Below, piece by piece: positions 11,040-23,230 of a stretch of DNA of 64,000 nucleotides. The notes below the pieces were generated by a model. It saw only the letters and a list, made by a program, of their open reading frames with translations. It did no database searches and was not told the origin of the DNA. Position 1 is the stretch's first letter; each line of letters opens with the position of its first letter. A program made the translations under genes and the position numbers. Source of the stretch: Diplolepis rosae (lineage: Eukaryota; Arthropoda; Insecta; Hymenoptera; Diplolepididae); the NCBI GenBank assembly GCA_030998225.1, contig JAPYXD010000752.1, positions 17,562,501 to 17,626,500 of the forward strand. The letters run 5' to 3'.

Positions 11040-12419
11040 TTAAGGGGAGGTTCTCCTCTTTTTAGCCGAAAATGAAGCGGAATTTGATAATTTACTGTCG
11101 GATAATAAAAAGACATGCGAACAAACGGGTATGAAGGTTTATCAAGCCATCTTTTTAAAATACAAAAGAAAATTCTTTATGACAGAATCTAATATGGTGG
11201 CCCCAAAATGGCGGGTCTTGTCATCCTTTGAAAGCGAGACGTTGTTCGATAACGTCAAGGTTGTAGCCACTTGTAGTGAACTGAAATCAAAAATTTGTTT
11301 TTTATAGTCAAGTTTATAAAATTCCCTATGCCTTATACCTATTTCTAAAGAATTTTCATTAAAAATTATCCAATTCATGCATAATCAAAGAAAAAGTTCG
11401 ATTTTACCCTCTTTTTATTAAAGTTTTTTCTTATCAAACGACTATTATTTAACAATTGCTTATGTTTATTTTAGGTATAAGTCATACAAAAAATCATACT
11501 CTTCCAGGAACATTTTAGATGAAGTAAATCGGAACGGTAGATCATGAGCTATGCTTGACGTTAGGATAAACAAAAAGGATTTCGAGATAAACGCGTTCCA
11601 AGAGAACCATCATCACTGGATACTCGAGTACTCAAGAAAAACCTTGCAATTGGCAAGCGAAAAATTCGCCCCACCTTTTGTTATATTTTTAAGGGTGCTC
11701 TTTACGATAGTGCCATATTAATTTTGACGAAATCATTTTTTTAAACAAATCTTGTCGAAATGACATTATAAACGTAAATTTTTCAGTCACTTTTTTTCGT
11801 TTATTTCATATTTTGGTAGCTTCTACGCGTTGCCACTTGAGTATGTAATGCACTCGTCTCGTCCTCAACTGTTGTTTTTTGAAATTGTGGATTATATTTT
11901 TTTGTTGATGGGTCATTGTTGCAAAATAATGGAAAAAAGAGTAACAATTCAAAGCATGTTATACGTAGCATTTCTGTTTACCGAATAGAATTGAGTTTTT
12001 TTCCGCAAACAAGTAACATTTACATGGTTTCCAAATATGTTCGGATTGCTTAATAAAAATTATGCATTATTTTTGCATGATAGTTTTATGCAAACAATTT
12101 GTTTAAACAAATTCTTACTAAATTTAATACTTTAAGAAGATGCACATACTTTTCACAGTGTTTTCAGTCTCTGAAGAAGAATCTGATATTATTTTGGCAT
12201 GCTCTATTTCTTTAAACAATTTTATAACAAATAAGTGCAAAATTAGTACAAAAGTGTATATCCGTGGTCGCGCAGTAGAATGGCACACGAACGTTCCTCC
12301 GCGCGCGCATGTTCGGCGCATCAAAGACGCTTTAATAAGATAAATATGCTGCGGATCGAAAAATCCTTTTGCACAAATATTCGATTTTTTGAAGAAAAGA
12401 GAGGAGAACCTCCCCTTAA
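11040..12419. mobile_element. TTAA element 3 (piggyBac-like MITE)
   Basis: TTAA at 11040-11043 and 12416-12419. The terminal inverted repeats are GGGGAGGTTCTCCTCT and AGAGGAGAACCTCCCC. The 1372-bp interior contains GAGATAAACGCGTTCCAAG (about 11584), matching the conserved internal motif of elements 2 and 5. The short opposed open frames at 12124-12343 are not supported as genes. Confidence 0.85.
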
Positions 12420-12420
12420 T

Positions 12421-12982
12421 AGTTCGCGCTCTCTATAGGGCCACCTCGGGCGGTTAGGGGAAGTGATTTCTTAGAATAAGCCTTCCCCCTCCACTCGCCA
12501 AAGCGAGCGCGCTCGAATCACTTTTTACCTTCCTCAATAGGGCCGCTCGAAACGTTGCTGCGAGACGAACCGAAACTCATTAACAATTTGCAATCGAAAT
12601 CGTTTTGTGAATCTACATAAATGTAGTATTTAAGTGCAAAAATTTTGCAACAATTAAATAATAAAGAATCTCATGCATTAGAACGAATAATTTTGGCTCT
12701 GAGTAACCATTTCCTTTTTAATCAACAAAGATAACGGAGCATTTACTTTTAACAATTTATCAATAGTTAATATGAATACAATTTCATTCTAATTTACATT
12801 TATTTTGCCATAATCAACTTTATGTATATATGGTATATTCTTCTCTTAGTGTATTGATCGCGCGACCCTATTGAGAACGGTGGAAATTAAATTCAGTAGT
12901 GCACATGGTGGGGGAAGCGTCGAGTACAGATGAGAGGTAGAGGCCATATTGAGAGTCGTCCTATAGAGAGCGCGGACTGTAC
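12421..12982. mobile_element. TIR element, TATAGAGAGCGCG ends
   Basis: The ends GTTCGCGCTCTCTATAGGGC (12423) and TCCTATAGAGAGCGCGGAC (about 12958-12976) are inverted repeats. A second inner inverted pair is present: CTCAATAGGGCCGCTCG (about 12534) and CGCGCGACCCTATTGAG (about 12858). It starts right beside the right TTAA of element 3. No ORF; type unknown. Confidence 0.65.
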
Positions 12983-13193
12983 GAGATATTTCATGTGAAA
13001 TTATTATTTCAATCAAATAATTAATTAATAATTAAATTATTCCCAACCAGTTGCGTGCAGGCAACTTTACTCCAGTTACTGAGGCAAAGTTGTTGGCAAT
13101 GTTTTGATAGAAATATCTTACGATTGATGAATTTCATCGTTCTATTTATTGCTATTCTATCCATTGTAGAAGTAATGATTAATTATATGCAAA

Positions 13194-13335
13194 AAAATCT
13201 GCCCGCTTCGCGGGCACATTCTCATCGCGCGCTTCGCGCGCAAGTTTGAGCGCGTCTAGGGCGCGCGATTCGATCGTCGCGCTTCGCGCTCCGGAATTTT
13301 TGAACGTCGCGCTTCACGCTCGGTCTTGTGCTCTT
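13194..13335. repeat. GC-rich cluster of CGCTTCGCG palindromes
   Basis: In an otherwise AT-rich region, short self-complementary boxes recur: CCCGCTTCGCGGG, GCGCGCTTCGCGCGC, GTCGCGCTTCGCGCTC and GTCGCGCTTCACGCTC. Each could form a small hairpin with a TTCG-like turn. The cluster directly precedes copy A of the three-copy repeat family, which has one more such box (about 13525). Confidence 0.7.
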
Positions 13336-14612
13336 CGCATACATTTAAGTTTATTTCTTATATTTTGATACTGAAGCTCAAACCAATTTTATAATAATAT
13401 TACAGATGATGTGAATTACACATTTTCTCAAAGTCACTGAATTTCTTTTTGAATTTAAGTGAAACAGGAAATTCAATTTACTTAAGGCTCTATCGGCCTT
13501 AAGGAACACATTCTCATCATGACACTCGCGCTTCGCGCTCGATTTTCTGTATACATTTCAGTATAACTTTTTAATAAATTACATGATTAAAAGAATTTAC
13601 TTTCTTCCACATATCTAAAAAGGAAAAACAATCGTAGACTTTATTTAAGGAAACGATTTTGCAGAACAACGCTTATTTCGTATCTCACATATTTTGGTGA
13701 AAAAAATCGAATTTTTTCAATATTAAAAATCAAAACATAAAATATACATCCTGTCCCGAAATTTCGTTATCAGAATTTGTAGACCTCATTTAGGCAAACA
13801 ATTTTCCATATAAATGTTTTTTTTGTATCTCACATATTTTGTCTAAAAAATGGAATTTTTTCATTTTTATCGTATTTTTTGGAATTGAAACGAAAAATAT
13901 ATCTTTTATCAGAAACTGTGTCAGACAAAATTTGTAGATCTTTCTGAAACGAACAACTTTGTATTCTTACGTTTTTTTGGTATTTCCAATATTATTGTTA
14001 AAAAATTGAATTTTGGATTTTCAATAGTCTTTTTTTTAATTAAAAAGAAAAATATGCATCTTATGAAAAAATGTTATAATTCAAATTTGTAGGTCTTTAT
14101 GTATTCAATAATATTGTATCATAATGTTTTTTCGTATCTCGTATAATTTAACTGGAAAATGGAATTTTGATATTGACTTTTTTCGAATTTGAATATGCTG
14201 TAACATTTCTAATTTTGATTTAATCAAAAAATGTTATTAGGATAATTTTTAGAGATTTATGAGCACTATCAAAAACCAGGATTGGAATTTTTGATTTTTT
14301 CAAAAAATTATTTTCAAAAACACAAAAGTAGTGCTCCATCCCTTAATTTTGATTGGATGTGACTGGTTAACGAACTTGTCCTTACTTTTTCGGCTCCGAT
14401 AAAGTGTACCAAAGCTCAATTCAATCTGATAATTCTATCGAGAGTTATGCCGCACACGACCTACAGACAGACAGACAGACAGACACTTTCGTAAAAACCA
14501 TTTTTTCTGACTCAGGGGGTCTCAAAACGTAAAGATTTGATGAAAATTTCGAAAGTCATTTTTCACATAAAACCAATACCTTCTCATCCATGATGAGAAT
14601 GTAAAAAAATAA
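13336..14612 (+). mobile_element. Three-copy repeat family, copy A
   Basis: About 1.28 kb, closely matched by copy B (57945-59214, same strand) and copy C (27729-28993, opposite strand). Landmarks in order: ATACATTTAAGTTTATTTC; a TTAAGG...CCTTAAGG hairpin (about 13478-13503); ACATTCTCATCATG; TCGCGCTTCGCGCTCGA; (GACA)n near 14462-14485; CTCAGGGGGTCTCAAAACG; and a terminal hairpin TTCTCATCCATGATGAGAA. The last 14 bases, CATGATGAGAATGT, are complementary to ACATTCTCATCATG near the start. A short frame ending SDSGGLKT is open in the copies, but no known protein is recognised. The class is unknown. Confidence 0.75.
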
Positions 14613-15898
14613 AAATTGCTTTTTCGTTAAAAATAATATTTGTAGTAGAATCTTTTATTCATTAAGTTTCTGCTACGTTCGGATTACAACGAAGATATTT
14701 AACGTTCACTGATAGAAATGGTTGGGTAGTTTTAGCTTCGGTTGTAGCTTGGGAATTGATAATTGTATTTATAGTATAATATGCCTCTCTGAACTATGTA
14801 GTATGTTGAACACAGAAATCGAAATATTGTAAGTAAAACTGGTCATATTAGAAATATAATATGGGAAGGCGAACAATAAATATTGCTAAACCCGACTCGG
14901 AATTAAGAAAGTTATATTTAAACCGATTTCTGTCGGAAAGTATATCTGACCTGAACAAATTTAAATTCGATACATTGAGGCGGACTTTGGGCAAACAAAC
15001 TAGTTCTTATTCGAGAATTCTCTGTTTCGCCGTCTTGATCGGCTTAATTTTTAGTCGTTTCAGCGGTTTTAAGCGAACTTTAGTGCAAACTGTATTGATA
15101 AAATTGATCCAAAATGTTATTGTCAATTGCACACTTTGTTATAAATTTTCTACAAATTAATGGGTAATTTCATTTTCATGCAAAAAATGAATAATTAACA
15201 TTTATTCATTTTATTGAATTGCATATCAACTTGTCTTATTCGAATATATACCTTGAAATAATTTGCATATCATATGATATCATAATTATAAAGTAAAATC
15301 ATTATTTTATTTTTATAGATTTTATTATAATAATTATGAAAATGATTCCATGAACTATTAAATCCGATCTTGATCCGATTCACAAAATATTTTTATTTTT
15401 TCATTTATTTTATTGGACTAAAGTTATGACTTGAATAATAACCCTTGGAAAGTGCCATATATCGAAAAGAAAAATGACATTATAGTAAATTCAAATCAAT
15501 GTTTACAGTAAACATGGTATTTTGTGTCCTTTATTTAAACTCATCTTCCTTAGTGCGTCTGCAGAGAAACCAAAGGTCGGATATTGGACGTCGTAGGAAT
15601 TCTCCATAAACTTCTGGTGGCAACTAAAGATTGGAATTCTTTGGGAAATTCCCAAGACGTCTAATATCGGACCATTTGACGACCCATGTATCGAAGGCCT
15701 CCTTTATATATTGGACATTGACAAATAGCAGAAAGCGAGTTATTACACGATCTCGTGGTGCTTTAAAGTCTGCTATACATGGAACATCTCCAAAACTAAA
15801 AACATACAATAAAATGGGAAAATTGAAATTTTACAAAGCGATTTTATCTGTTTCATGATATTGTCAAATAGAGTTGATCTACGAAATTTTAACAATAT
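14613..15898. other. Non-coding AT-rich sequence
   Basis: The open frame 14861-15160 (99 codons) has a basic start and a hydrophobic patch but matches no family I recognise and has no visible gene context. It is not called as a gene. 15540-15800 contains an inverted motif pair (GGTCGGATATTGGACGTC and GACGTCTAATATCGGACCAT) typical of a degenerate repeat. Confidence 0.4.
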
Positions 15899-16097
15899 CT
15901 ACACGGAGAAAAATGGAGATCAGAAGAATATGAACGATTACTAGAAATTAAGAATGATTAGTAAAAATGACAAGAGAGTATTTGAGAGCACAAGACTGAT
16001 TCCCAAACTGCGTGACACTCTCTTCTGTCATCTAGTAATTGTTCCTATTTTCCAGTAATCATCCATATTCTTCTGATCTCCATTTTTCTCCGTGTAG
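15899..16097. mobile_element. Short MITE, CTACACGGAGAAAAA ends
   Basis: About 199 bp with terminal inverted repeats of about 33 bp: CTACACGGAGAAAAATGGAG at the left and the reverse complement at the right (CTCCATTTTTCTCCGTGTAG). AGATCAGAAGAATATG is also shared by both arms. No coding capacity. The ACACGGAGAAA terminus is shared with larger elements at 54839-57854 and 43772. Confidence 0.85.
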
Positions 16098-17500
16098 TTT
16101 AAAGTAGGGCTGCTATTTCCCCTACGAAAATTCCGAGTTGGTTCTCCCAGGGTCCTACGTGGTTTACCCCTTTAATACTTTGGGTCTACGTTGGCAATCG
16201 ACGAAGGGCCAACATAGTTTCGACAAGCTGATAAAACCATTGCCCTATCTTGTTTGCCCTCAAAAGGCCAATAAAGTGTCCCTGTGTAAAGCCTAGCAAA
16301 GCCCAAAGTAGTTCGCCCCTTTATTACGTTTGGTTTATGTTAACAATCTATGAAAATTTGTTGTTATGCTGATCTATGAAGGTCCTACATAGGTTATCCT
16401 TGAGGGGAAAATTCAGTTTTACGTTCAGGGGCTGTTTACAAATCTTGTGACGCTAAAAATGGCCACAATTGACCCCCTCCCCTTCGTAACAGAATGAGAC
16501 GATGTGAAGACCTCCCCGAAGGGAATCACAAATTCCCCCCCCCCCCCCGCCACTGTTACTACTGGAAAGAGAAAACACCACACGGTTTTTTAAATATAAC
16601 ACAACTACTTTTATCTCATTTCTACCAATAGCCAATCCTGACGGTGGAGACGTTCAGTTGTGAACCACTGCACTGCCTTAAATGAAAGTTATACGATGTT
16701 TTTCTAGATTTATCGCTGAAAACTAAAATTATTGTATTTATTCCTACACCCGCTAATTCAAATTTGATCGCAGAATCATAATTGCAATGCTTTAAATGTT
16801 TTTATACCGTTCTTAGCCATAATAATGCGAGGTCAGAGAGTGGTCAGAGAACAGTCACATAACGGTCAGAGTAATAAGTTCACTCAGAAAAAAGACTGGT
16901 TAAAACAACTAGAATTCCGGTTATTACAATCAGATAAAAATGTTATGGAGAGCCGTACAAGTAATTCCGATTAAAAATGTTAGAAATTCTAGTAAATACT
17001 TTTTGGTTGCTTTAATCTTTTATTTCTGTTAATTTAATAAAATTTTCTAGTCGATATCACCGTATTTTTTCTAGTAAAAACTTTCTCGTTACATTCATGG
17101 TAATATTCTGGTAAATGTAACTAATTTAGTCCATTTAACATTAGCAAATTTCTAGTTAAATTTACTAAAATTTCTTGGATGAATGCTAACATAACCTTAA
17201 AAATAAATAATGATTCAAAGGCGTAGGAATTGTAATTTTCATAATGAAAAATATACATTTATTGTTGAATTACTTTATTTTGTTTATGTTACTATTAAAA
17301 ATGTAGATTTTAATACATATAAATCTACAATCTACAAATTTCTTTACCTTTGAATTTTTCCTTTAAGTTATCTAACGTCCACTTACTTAACACCTTGTAC
17401 ACTTCATTCTACATTTCTTTGAAACTTTGTAAAATTAATTCGAGGCAAGACGCACGTGTTAGTGCACATACATGCAGAGAATATAATTAAAAGGAAATTG

Positions 17501-17600
17501 AAGATTTCATGCAAAATTGTGAAAATGTAATTCAAGAGTGAAAAGTTGATATTAACTTCTCACTCTTGAATTACATTTTCACAATTTTGCATCAAATCTT
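17501..17600. repeat. 100-bp near-perfect palindrome
   Basis: Arms 17501-17550 and 17551-17600 are reverse complements with about three mismatches. Both contain ATGCAAAATTGTGAAAATGT and ATTCAAGAGTGA or the complement. The turn is GTTGATATTAAC. There is no ORF. It could extrude as a cruciform or fold into a long RNA hairpin if transcribed. Confidence 0.9.
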
Positions 17601-17773
17601 GGGTTTGTCGTAACAAGTAAAAATCAAAAATATCTGTAATTTGTATTTTTATTTCCAGAAGATATACAAAAAATTTTCCTATGCAACGAACTGCGAACCT
17701 TAACAGCAAGTGATACTTAAATAAATAGAAAATTTTATTGATTTTAGATTTCCACATGTTTGTGGCTGAAGTA

Positions 17774-19009
17774 TTAGGTGCGCAACTAAGATCCCGCTGT
17801 TTGTGAATAGATGGCTCCAGCAGTAAGTACTGGTCGATTTTGACATATCCAAAACGTCATGAATCAAGCTTAGACATATGGTAAACAAACAGATTTGACA
17901 CATTAGTGATTTTGTTTTGGCGTCATATACTTTTAGTTGTGTGAAAATGTCTGATTTTGTGCGAAATAATCGTCATTTGCGGGCAGTGTTGATTTTCTTC
18001 TTTTATCCGAAAAAACGGCGGCTGAAGCGCATCGAGAGCTCCAAAAAGTTTACGGAGATTCTGTTCTAAGTGAAATAACGTGCTGTGATTGGTTTCGTCG
18101 TTTCAAAGAGTGTGATGTCGATGTTGACGACCGTCCGCGTGAAGGAAGGCCAAAAACCTTCGAAGATGCTGAATTGGAGGCATGGCTCAATGAGGATCCG
18201 TGCCAAACGCAAGAAGAGCTTGCTTCAGCAATAGGAGTTACCCGCCAAGCCATTTCCAAGCGATTGTATGCGTTGGGAATAATTCAAAAACAAAGAACTT
18301 GGGTTCCTTAGGATTTGAAGCCAAGGGACGTTGAGCGTCGTTTTTTCGCCTGTAAACAACTGTGTCAGCGGCAAAAAGGAAGGGTTTTCTTCATCGCATC
18401 GTGACGGGTGATAAAAAATGGATTCATTACAGCAACCCAAAAAGAAGAAAGGCATGGGGACTGCTGTGTATTTGATGTGACCAGGTCGGTGATATTTATT
18501 ATGAGCTGTTGAAACCGAACGAAACCATCACTGGGGAACGATATCGAATGCAATTGATGCGTTTGAGCCGAGAAGTGCGCGAAAAACGACCACAATACGA
18601 GCAGAGGTACGAAAAAGTGATTCCACAGCATGACAACGCTCAGCCTCACGTTGCCAAATCCCTTAAAACCTACCTGGAAACGCTTAAATGGGAAGTCCTA
18701 CCCCACCCGCCGTATTCCCCAGATATTACGCCGTCCGATTATTACTTGTCCCGGTCGATGGCACATGGTCTGGCTGATCAGCAGTTCCGCTCATATGATG
18801 ACATCGAAAAATGGCTTGATTCGTGGATAGCCTTAAACGATGAACACTTTTACCGTAACGGTATTCGAGCTCTACCAGAAAGATGGGCAAAAGTTATAGC
18901 ACACGATGGGCAATACTTTGATTTATTCATTTGTAACCATTTTTTCACAATGAAGTTACATCTTCTTCAAAAAAAAAAAAAAACAGCAGGAACTTAGTGG
19001 CGCACCTAA
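17774..19009 (+). mobile_element. mariner element, family A, copy 1 (dead)
   Basis: A Tc1/mariner element flanked by TA (17772-17773 and 19010-19011). The inverted repeats are TTAGGTGCGCAACTAAG and CTTAGTGGCGCACCTAA. Its 1236-bp length is close to the usual 1.3 kb of mariners. It encodes a broken DD34D transposase, related to the copy at 51222-51995. Inserted in the TIR element 16881-19765. Confidence 0.93.
17947..18955 (+). pseudogene. mariner transposase, family A, pseudogene
   Basis: Starts ATG (MSDFVRNNRHLR) and is shifted by one base near 18013, where the frame leaves TAAEAHRELQKVYG. It then runs through DDRPREGRPKTFEDAELEA, TQEELASAIGVTRQAISKRL, a stop after WVP, and DVERRFFACKQL. Further frameshifts and a deletion remove the GDEKWI region with the first catalytic Asp. 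The C-terminal part is open from 18509, with HDNAQPH and PHPPYSPDITPSDYYL; 34 residues separate the two Asp, the mariner DD34D spacing. Multiple lesions make it non-functional. Confidence 0.93.
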
Positions 19010-19377
19010 TACATAAAAAAAAATTTCTACTACTTAAAGGTATTCTAACTTCGACAAGCAGGAATTCGCGCAAGCTTCTAGCCATCACTGTCCAGCATAT
19101 CCTCTCTTCGGAAATCGATGGATAGGCACACTTTCCTTCTGACCCCTTTTAACGATACACCCACGAACAGTACACTGCATTTGGTATTTTTTTTTATTCA
19201 TGATAACGCGCAATCACGTAATGGATTGTTAAATACTTGTGAACAATAATGGCCGAACTCATACGAAGCTAGTTCCGATTGCCGCACTCCGCCCGTTTGC
19301 GACAACTAGCGCCACGTACAACTATGCACATGAACTAAGCTATGCGGACACCTCTTCCATTAGAGGTTGACTGGCCC

Positions 19378-19510
19378 TGCAACATGTATACAAGCCTCGG
19401 CATTTTGACTCTTGAGGTGCAGCCCCCACCACGCCACCTTCTCACTGACTCAGTGGGAAGGTAGCGTGGTGGAGGCTGTCCCTCGAGAATCAAAATGGCA
19501 AGGCTTGCAT
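19378..19510. repeat. 133-bp hairpin repeat
   Basis: Arms of about 62 bp pair with a few mismatches: GCAACATGTATACAAGCC against GGCTTGCATGTATAGC, CCCCCACCACGCCACCTT against AAGGTAGCGTGGTGGAGG, with the turn CACTGACTCAGTG. The base composition is much more GC-rich than its surroundings. The short minus frames over it are by-products. Confidence 0.75.
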
Positions 19511-19769
19511 GTATAGCAGAAAACGAAAAGGCGCCAGATTGTGTAGACAGTAACGCTCCCAGCGGCATATCTTTAAAATACTTTTACTATATTTTCCTGT
19601 AACATTAACTGGAATAATAATATCAAAATATATACAACCAGAATTTTGTAACCATAATAAGTAAACAATTTTGCCGGTGAAATTAACTAAAAGTTTAGTC
19701 ATTTTAACAAGAAATTTGTTAACCGATTATCTTCAGTAAATTTAACCGAACTGTTTTTCTGAGTGTAAC

Positions 19770-20589
19770 AGCAGCGTTTGAGCGTGAAAACTTTGAAAAT
19801 AATTCACTCATTTGTGAATTTCTAAAGCATCATAATGATTCATGGGCTTGTACTCAGGCTTAACTGAAGTCCTAAATAATGTGAAAATAACACAACATAG
19901 AAAAAAAGAAAAATTTTAATGAAAAAAATGTTTGAAAAACCATCTCTTTTTCAATTATTTTTTGTAAATTAAATACACTAAGGCAGGTCTGCCTGATAAT
20001 AAATGTTCATAATTATGAAATTATTATTTTTTTAAGAAATTGTTTTATACAATCATAAAAGTGTATGATCAGAGAGACATACGTTAGTGTATTTTAATTA
20101 ATTCTACAAATTCTAGGTTAAATTTCTCATTTCTTATAGAAATGGGGCTACACAAACTGAAATGCCGGTAAAGTAGGAATATAGTCACGTGACCAGGTTG
20201 ATCCATCGCCTTAAGCTCTCTTGGTTATTTTATAGGTATGAAAAACATAAGAATTAGCACCATTGATATCGAATGTCTCTTTAAAATTTCAATTCTGGTT
20301 TTTAATATTCGGCGTGTTGCTAATTTCTTCTGATTATTTCTAATTCGATTGAACATTACGCAGAAAATTTACATTTAGAAAAATATTTGGTGAGCCCGAA
20401 AAAAATTTTATTGGATCAATCAAAGAATTTACTAATTATAACTAAATTTTTGGTTAATTGAACCGCCACACAGTGGACCGAAATAGGAATTTACTGTTCA
20501 TAATCGACTACATGTCGTATTTTTTGAACGATTTTCAGTTTTGTTTTTAGAAAGTCTCAGCATTGAATTCTTAAGAAAATTTTCGATTC
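19770..20589. other. Non-coding AT-rich sequence
   Basis: No supported gene. The motif TTTACTGTTCATAATC (about 20489) recurs at about 30840, which suggests a dispersed repeat fragment. Confidence 0.4.
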
Positions 20590-20990
20590 CGATTTTTTAA
20601 ATAATTTTTCTCCTTCAATTATTGCGGGAATGACATTTTTTGTGATAATTAACCCACAAAAGTAATTAAAAAATCATTTTTATGATTGTTATAAACATTT
20701 CTTAAACCAAAAACTTGGATTTATCACTTTTTCATATAAAAAAAGCGTTTTACATGGAAATTATCCGCCAATAACCTAACAGTGATTCTAAAACTAGATA
20801 TAAACCACTAAATAACAATTTGTTTAATTGTGAATAACATTTTCTATAAACAAATGTCACAGTCTGCCGTTTCATGGTAGGAAAAAATGATTTGAAATTT
20901 CTAATTTCTTAGGGTAATTATCCCAAAAAATGTCATTCCAATAATAATTGAAGAAAAAATAATTTTTTCTAAGAGTAAACGACCGATTAA
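20590..20990. repeat. Inverted repeat, GGAATGACATTTTTTG arms
   Basis: The left arm (about 20600-20665) carries CTTCAATTATTG and GGAATGACATTTTTTGTGAT; the right arm (about 20925-20990) carries the complements, including CAAAAAATGTCATTCC and AATAATTGAAG. The arms are about 65 bp with few mismatches. Probably a foldback MITE with undefined outer limits. Confidence 0.65.
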
Positions 20991-21301
20991 ACCATTTCTT
21001 TATGGAAATTGTTATTAACAATCTATATATTTTTCTTAAATTAAAAATTCACAAAGCTGAAATTACCAAATTTTGGCACTATTTTTGTTTACGTATTGTT
21101 GCTCTGTGAAAAAAATTATAAAATTGCAATCGACAACTACACAAGCCAACAAAAAAAAGAATTTCTGCGCGAAGAATGCCACTATGATATTCCCATGTAT
21201 TTTTTCCTACTGAAATCGAATCCGTAACTTTGGCTCCAGCACGTCAGGATTTCGTCCTAACCTCAAAAAACACTTCGAAAAATCACTGAATTCAATATAC
21301 C

Positions 21302-21615
21302 TAGGGTTGTAAAATTTCATGAAACTTTGATCTAATGTAAAGTTTCGTGAAACAGGGGGTCTCATGAAATATTTCAAAGTTTCAAACAGAAAAGCGGGAA
21401 AATTCAAACTATATATAGTTTAAATAAATATTTCAAGGACATTTTATGATGTAACTGTCTAACCTGATCTGACTTCTGTGCGACTGCGTAGATAGACGTT
21501 TCCCCCTCTTCTTCTAATGTTTCATGAAACAATAAAACTTTGACCATGAAATATTGAAATATTTCAAATGAAAGTTTTAATGTTTCAATGAAACGTTACA
21601 TCGCTTACAACCCTA
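21302..21615. mobile_element. hAT-like MITE (TAGGGTTGTAA ends)
   Basis: The inverted termini are TAGGGTTGTAA and TTACAACCCTA. The flanking octamers AATATACC (left) and AATATATC (right) match at 7 of 8 positions, consistent with an 8-bp target duplication typical of hAT elements. The interior is rich in TTTCATGAAAC palindromes. No transposase. The short minus frame 21207-21407 is incidental. Confidence 0.75.
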
Positions 21616-22449
21616 AATATATCTATAACCCCATAATCAAATAAGACCTAACACATGTAGTTTCTTAACCCCTTAACCCCATAACCCCTCAACACTATGA
21701 CCCCATAATCTTTCAATCCCATAACCCCATCACCTTGTACATCGAAAAGGTCATGTACTGCAAAACCGAAAATTTCGTGTATATTTCTTTTGTCACTTCC
21801 AGTGATGGGTGAATTTCATACAATAAACTCAAACACCTATCAGCCTATTACCCTTTAACCCCATAACCCTGTATAATGTGTATATTTCTTTTGTGAATTA
21901 CAGTGATGAGTGAGCTTTATACTCGTATTCTGCTGCATCTTTTGGCAGTCCCACCCGTGTAGAAAACTTCCATGGCAGTCTATTGACTGATCTGGCCCAG
22001 GTCTGGCAACGTCCAGACCGGCTAGTCTGGAAGTTCTGGTCTGGCTCAGATCTGGCTCTGGTCAACATTCCATGACTTAAAAGTTTGTATGTAGCGAACG
22101 AAATTGTTTTTCAAAAGTTTTGAAAAATTCCTAGGTTGGTCACAAGTATTTAGAAACATTTATTACGCGACTGGAAACAAGTATCTCTTTTTTGCAAATA
22201 TTGCTACTACTTACTTTATGATTTTTAATCGAAGTTGATAAATGTTGAATTAAAATGGCTTTTCAACCAAAACTTTATTAACTGACCACCAATTAGTGCC
22301 ATGAAATTTTTCCACGCGGGCAGCTCCCTGATCATACAATCTTATTCCACCGTGGAAATTATGTGTGCAAAGATTTGCTTTCTCAAACTAAAAATCCTGC
22401 TACCTTAGAGAATGCTGGAATGGTGGCAACTGTTTCAATTGAAAATCTA
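21616..22449. repeat. Degenerate CCCCATAA repeats and CTGGTCTGG patch
   Basis: From 21630 to 21870 the block holds many AACCCCATAACCCC-like units and a duplicated segment around TGTATATTTCTTTTGT (about 21778 and 21883). 21989-22075 is a GC-richer patch of CTGGTCTGG/CAGATCTGG repeats. No gene is supported. The CCCCATAA repeats do not match the insect telomere repeat TTAGG. Confidence 0.5.
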
Positions 22450-23230
22450 TACACGGAAAAAATTTGTTGCTTAAAAAGTCATCTACTTTGTGTAATACTC
22501 GTGGATAGGTTAGAAAGTTGACTAAATATTATAAACCTCCTTATTGAAGAATATGATAGATAATCGCTGAAAATGTAAAACGTAAATTCGAAAGTTTAAG
22601 TGACAGTCGCGGAAAATTTAAAACACCGTGTGTTTTATTTTCTCTAAACCAGGCATCGAAAGTCTAAGTGACAGTCGAAGAAAATGTTGAACAGTGTAAG
22701 AAGGAAAATATTATTTTCTGTGATATGATCCTGCAGTTATAGTTAATTATTTTTCACTTTTACATTACCTATATAATCCTAACATGAACTTACTTTTACA
22801 TTTAACACTGTACATTACACAAACGCAACTTTTTATAAACTCTTCGCAGCACCGAGAATCGAACGCTCGCACGCACGCACGCATCCTAACCCAATTCTAA
22901 TCGCACGCTTTAACCCGCATAGCCGATACATGTCGTGGAGACTTGTGTCTCCAAAATAAAATATTTGGATCACATTCAGAGTTTGAAGTCAAAACTAAAA
23001 TAATAGATGAATTTCAAATTTGACATAATACACTTTATTCTGAAAAATGTGCAATTAACAAAATTTTAAAAATGCCTTACATTTTCAAAAAGTTTCAACT
23101 TAAACAATTCTTTTTATATTTCAATATTCGTTAAAACTTTGTTAACGTAAAAAAATAACTCTAATAGTAATAGTAATAGTATAGCAATAGTATAGCAATA
23201 GTAACAGTAATATAGTAAAATAGTAATTCT

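Larger units (their letters stand above)
16881..19765. mobile_element. TIR element, CACTCAGAAAAA ends, with nested mariner
   Basis: The ends are CACTCAGAAAAA (16881) and TTTTTCTGAGTG (to 19765). The terminal zones are rich in loosely matching motifs such as GGTTAAAA and CTAGT. A mariner (17774-19009) is inserted in it. The interior also holds a near-perfect 100-bp palindrome (17501-17600) and a 133-bp hairpin (19378-19510). No own transposase is seen, so it is a non-autonomous element of unknown type. That the two termini belong together is inference. Confidence 0.5.

Noticed and set aside
14861..15160. 99-codon frame as a possible small gene
   Set aside because: No domain, signal peptide, splice evidence or context; the length is expected by chance in 64 kb of six-frame sequence.
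16530..16550. Poly-C tract as a regulatory element
   Set aside because: A simple homopolymer run with no associated motif; a similar one lies at 43590-43607.
21630..21870. CCCCATAA-rich block as telomeric DNA
   Set aside because: Units are irregular and do not match TTAGG or TTAGGG.
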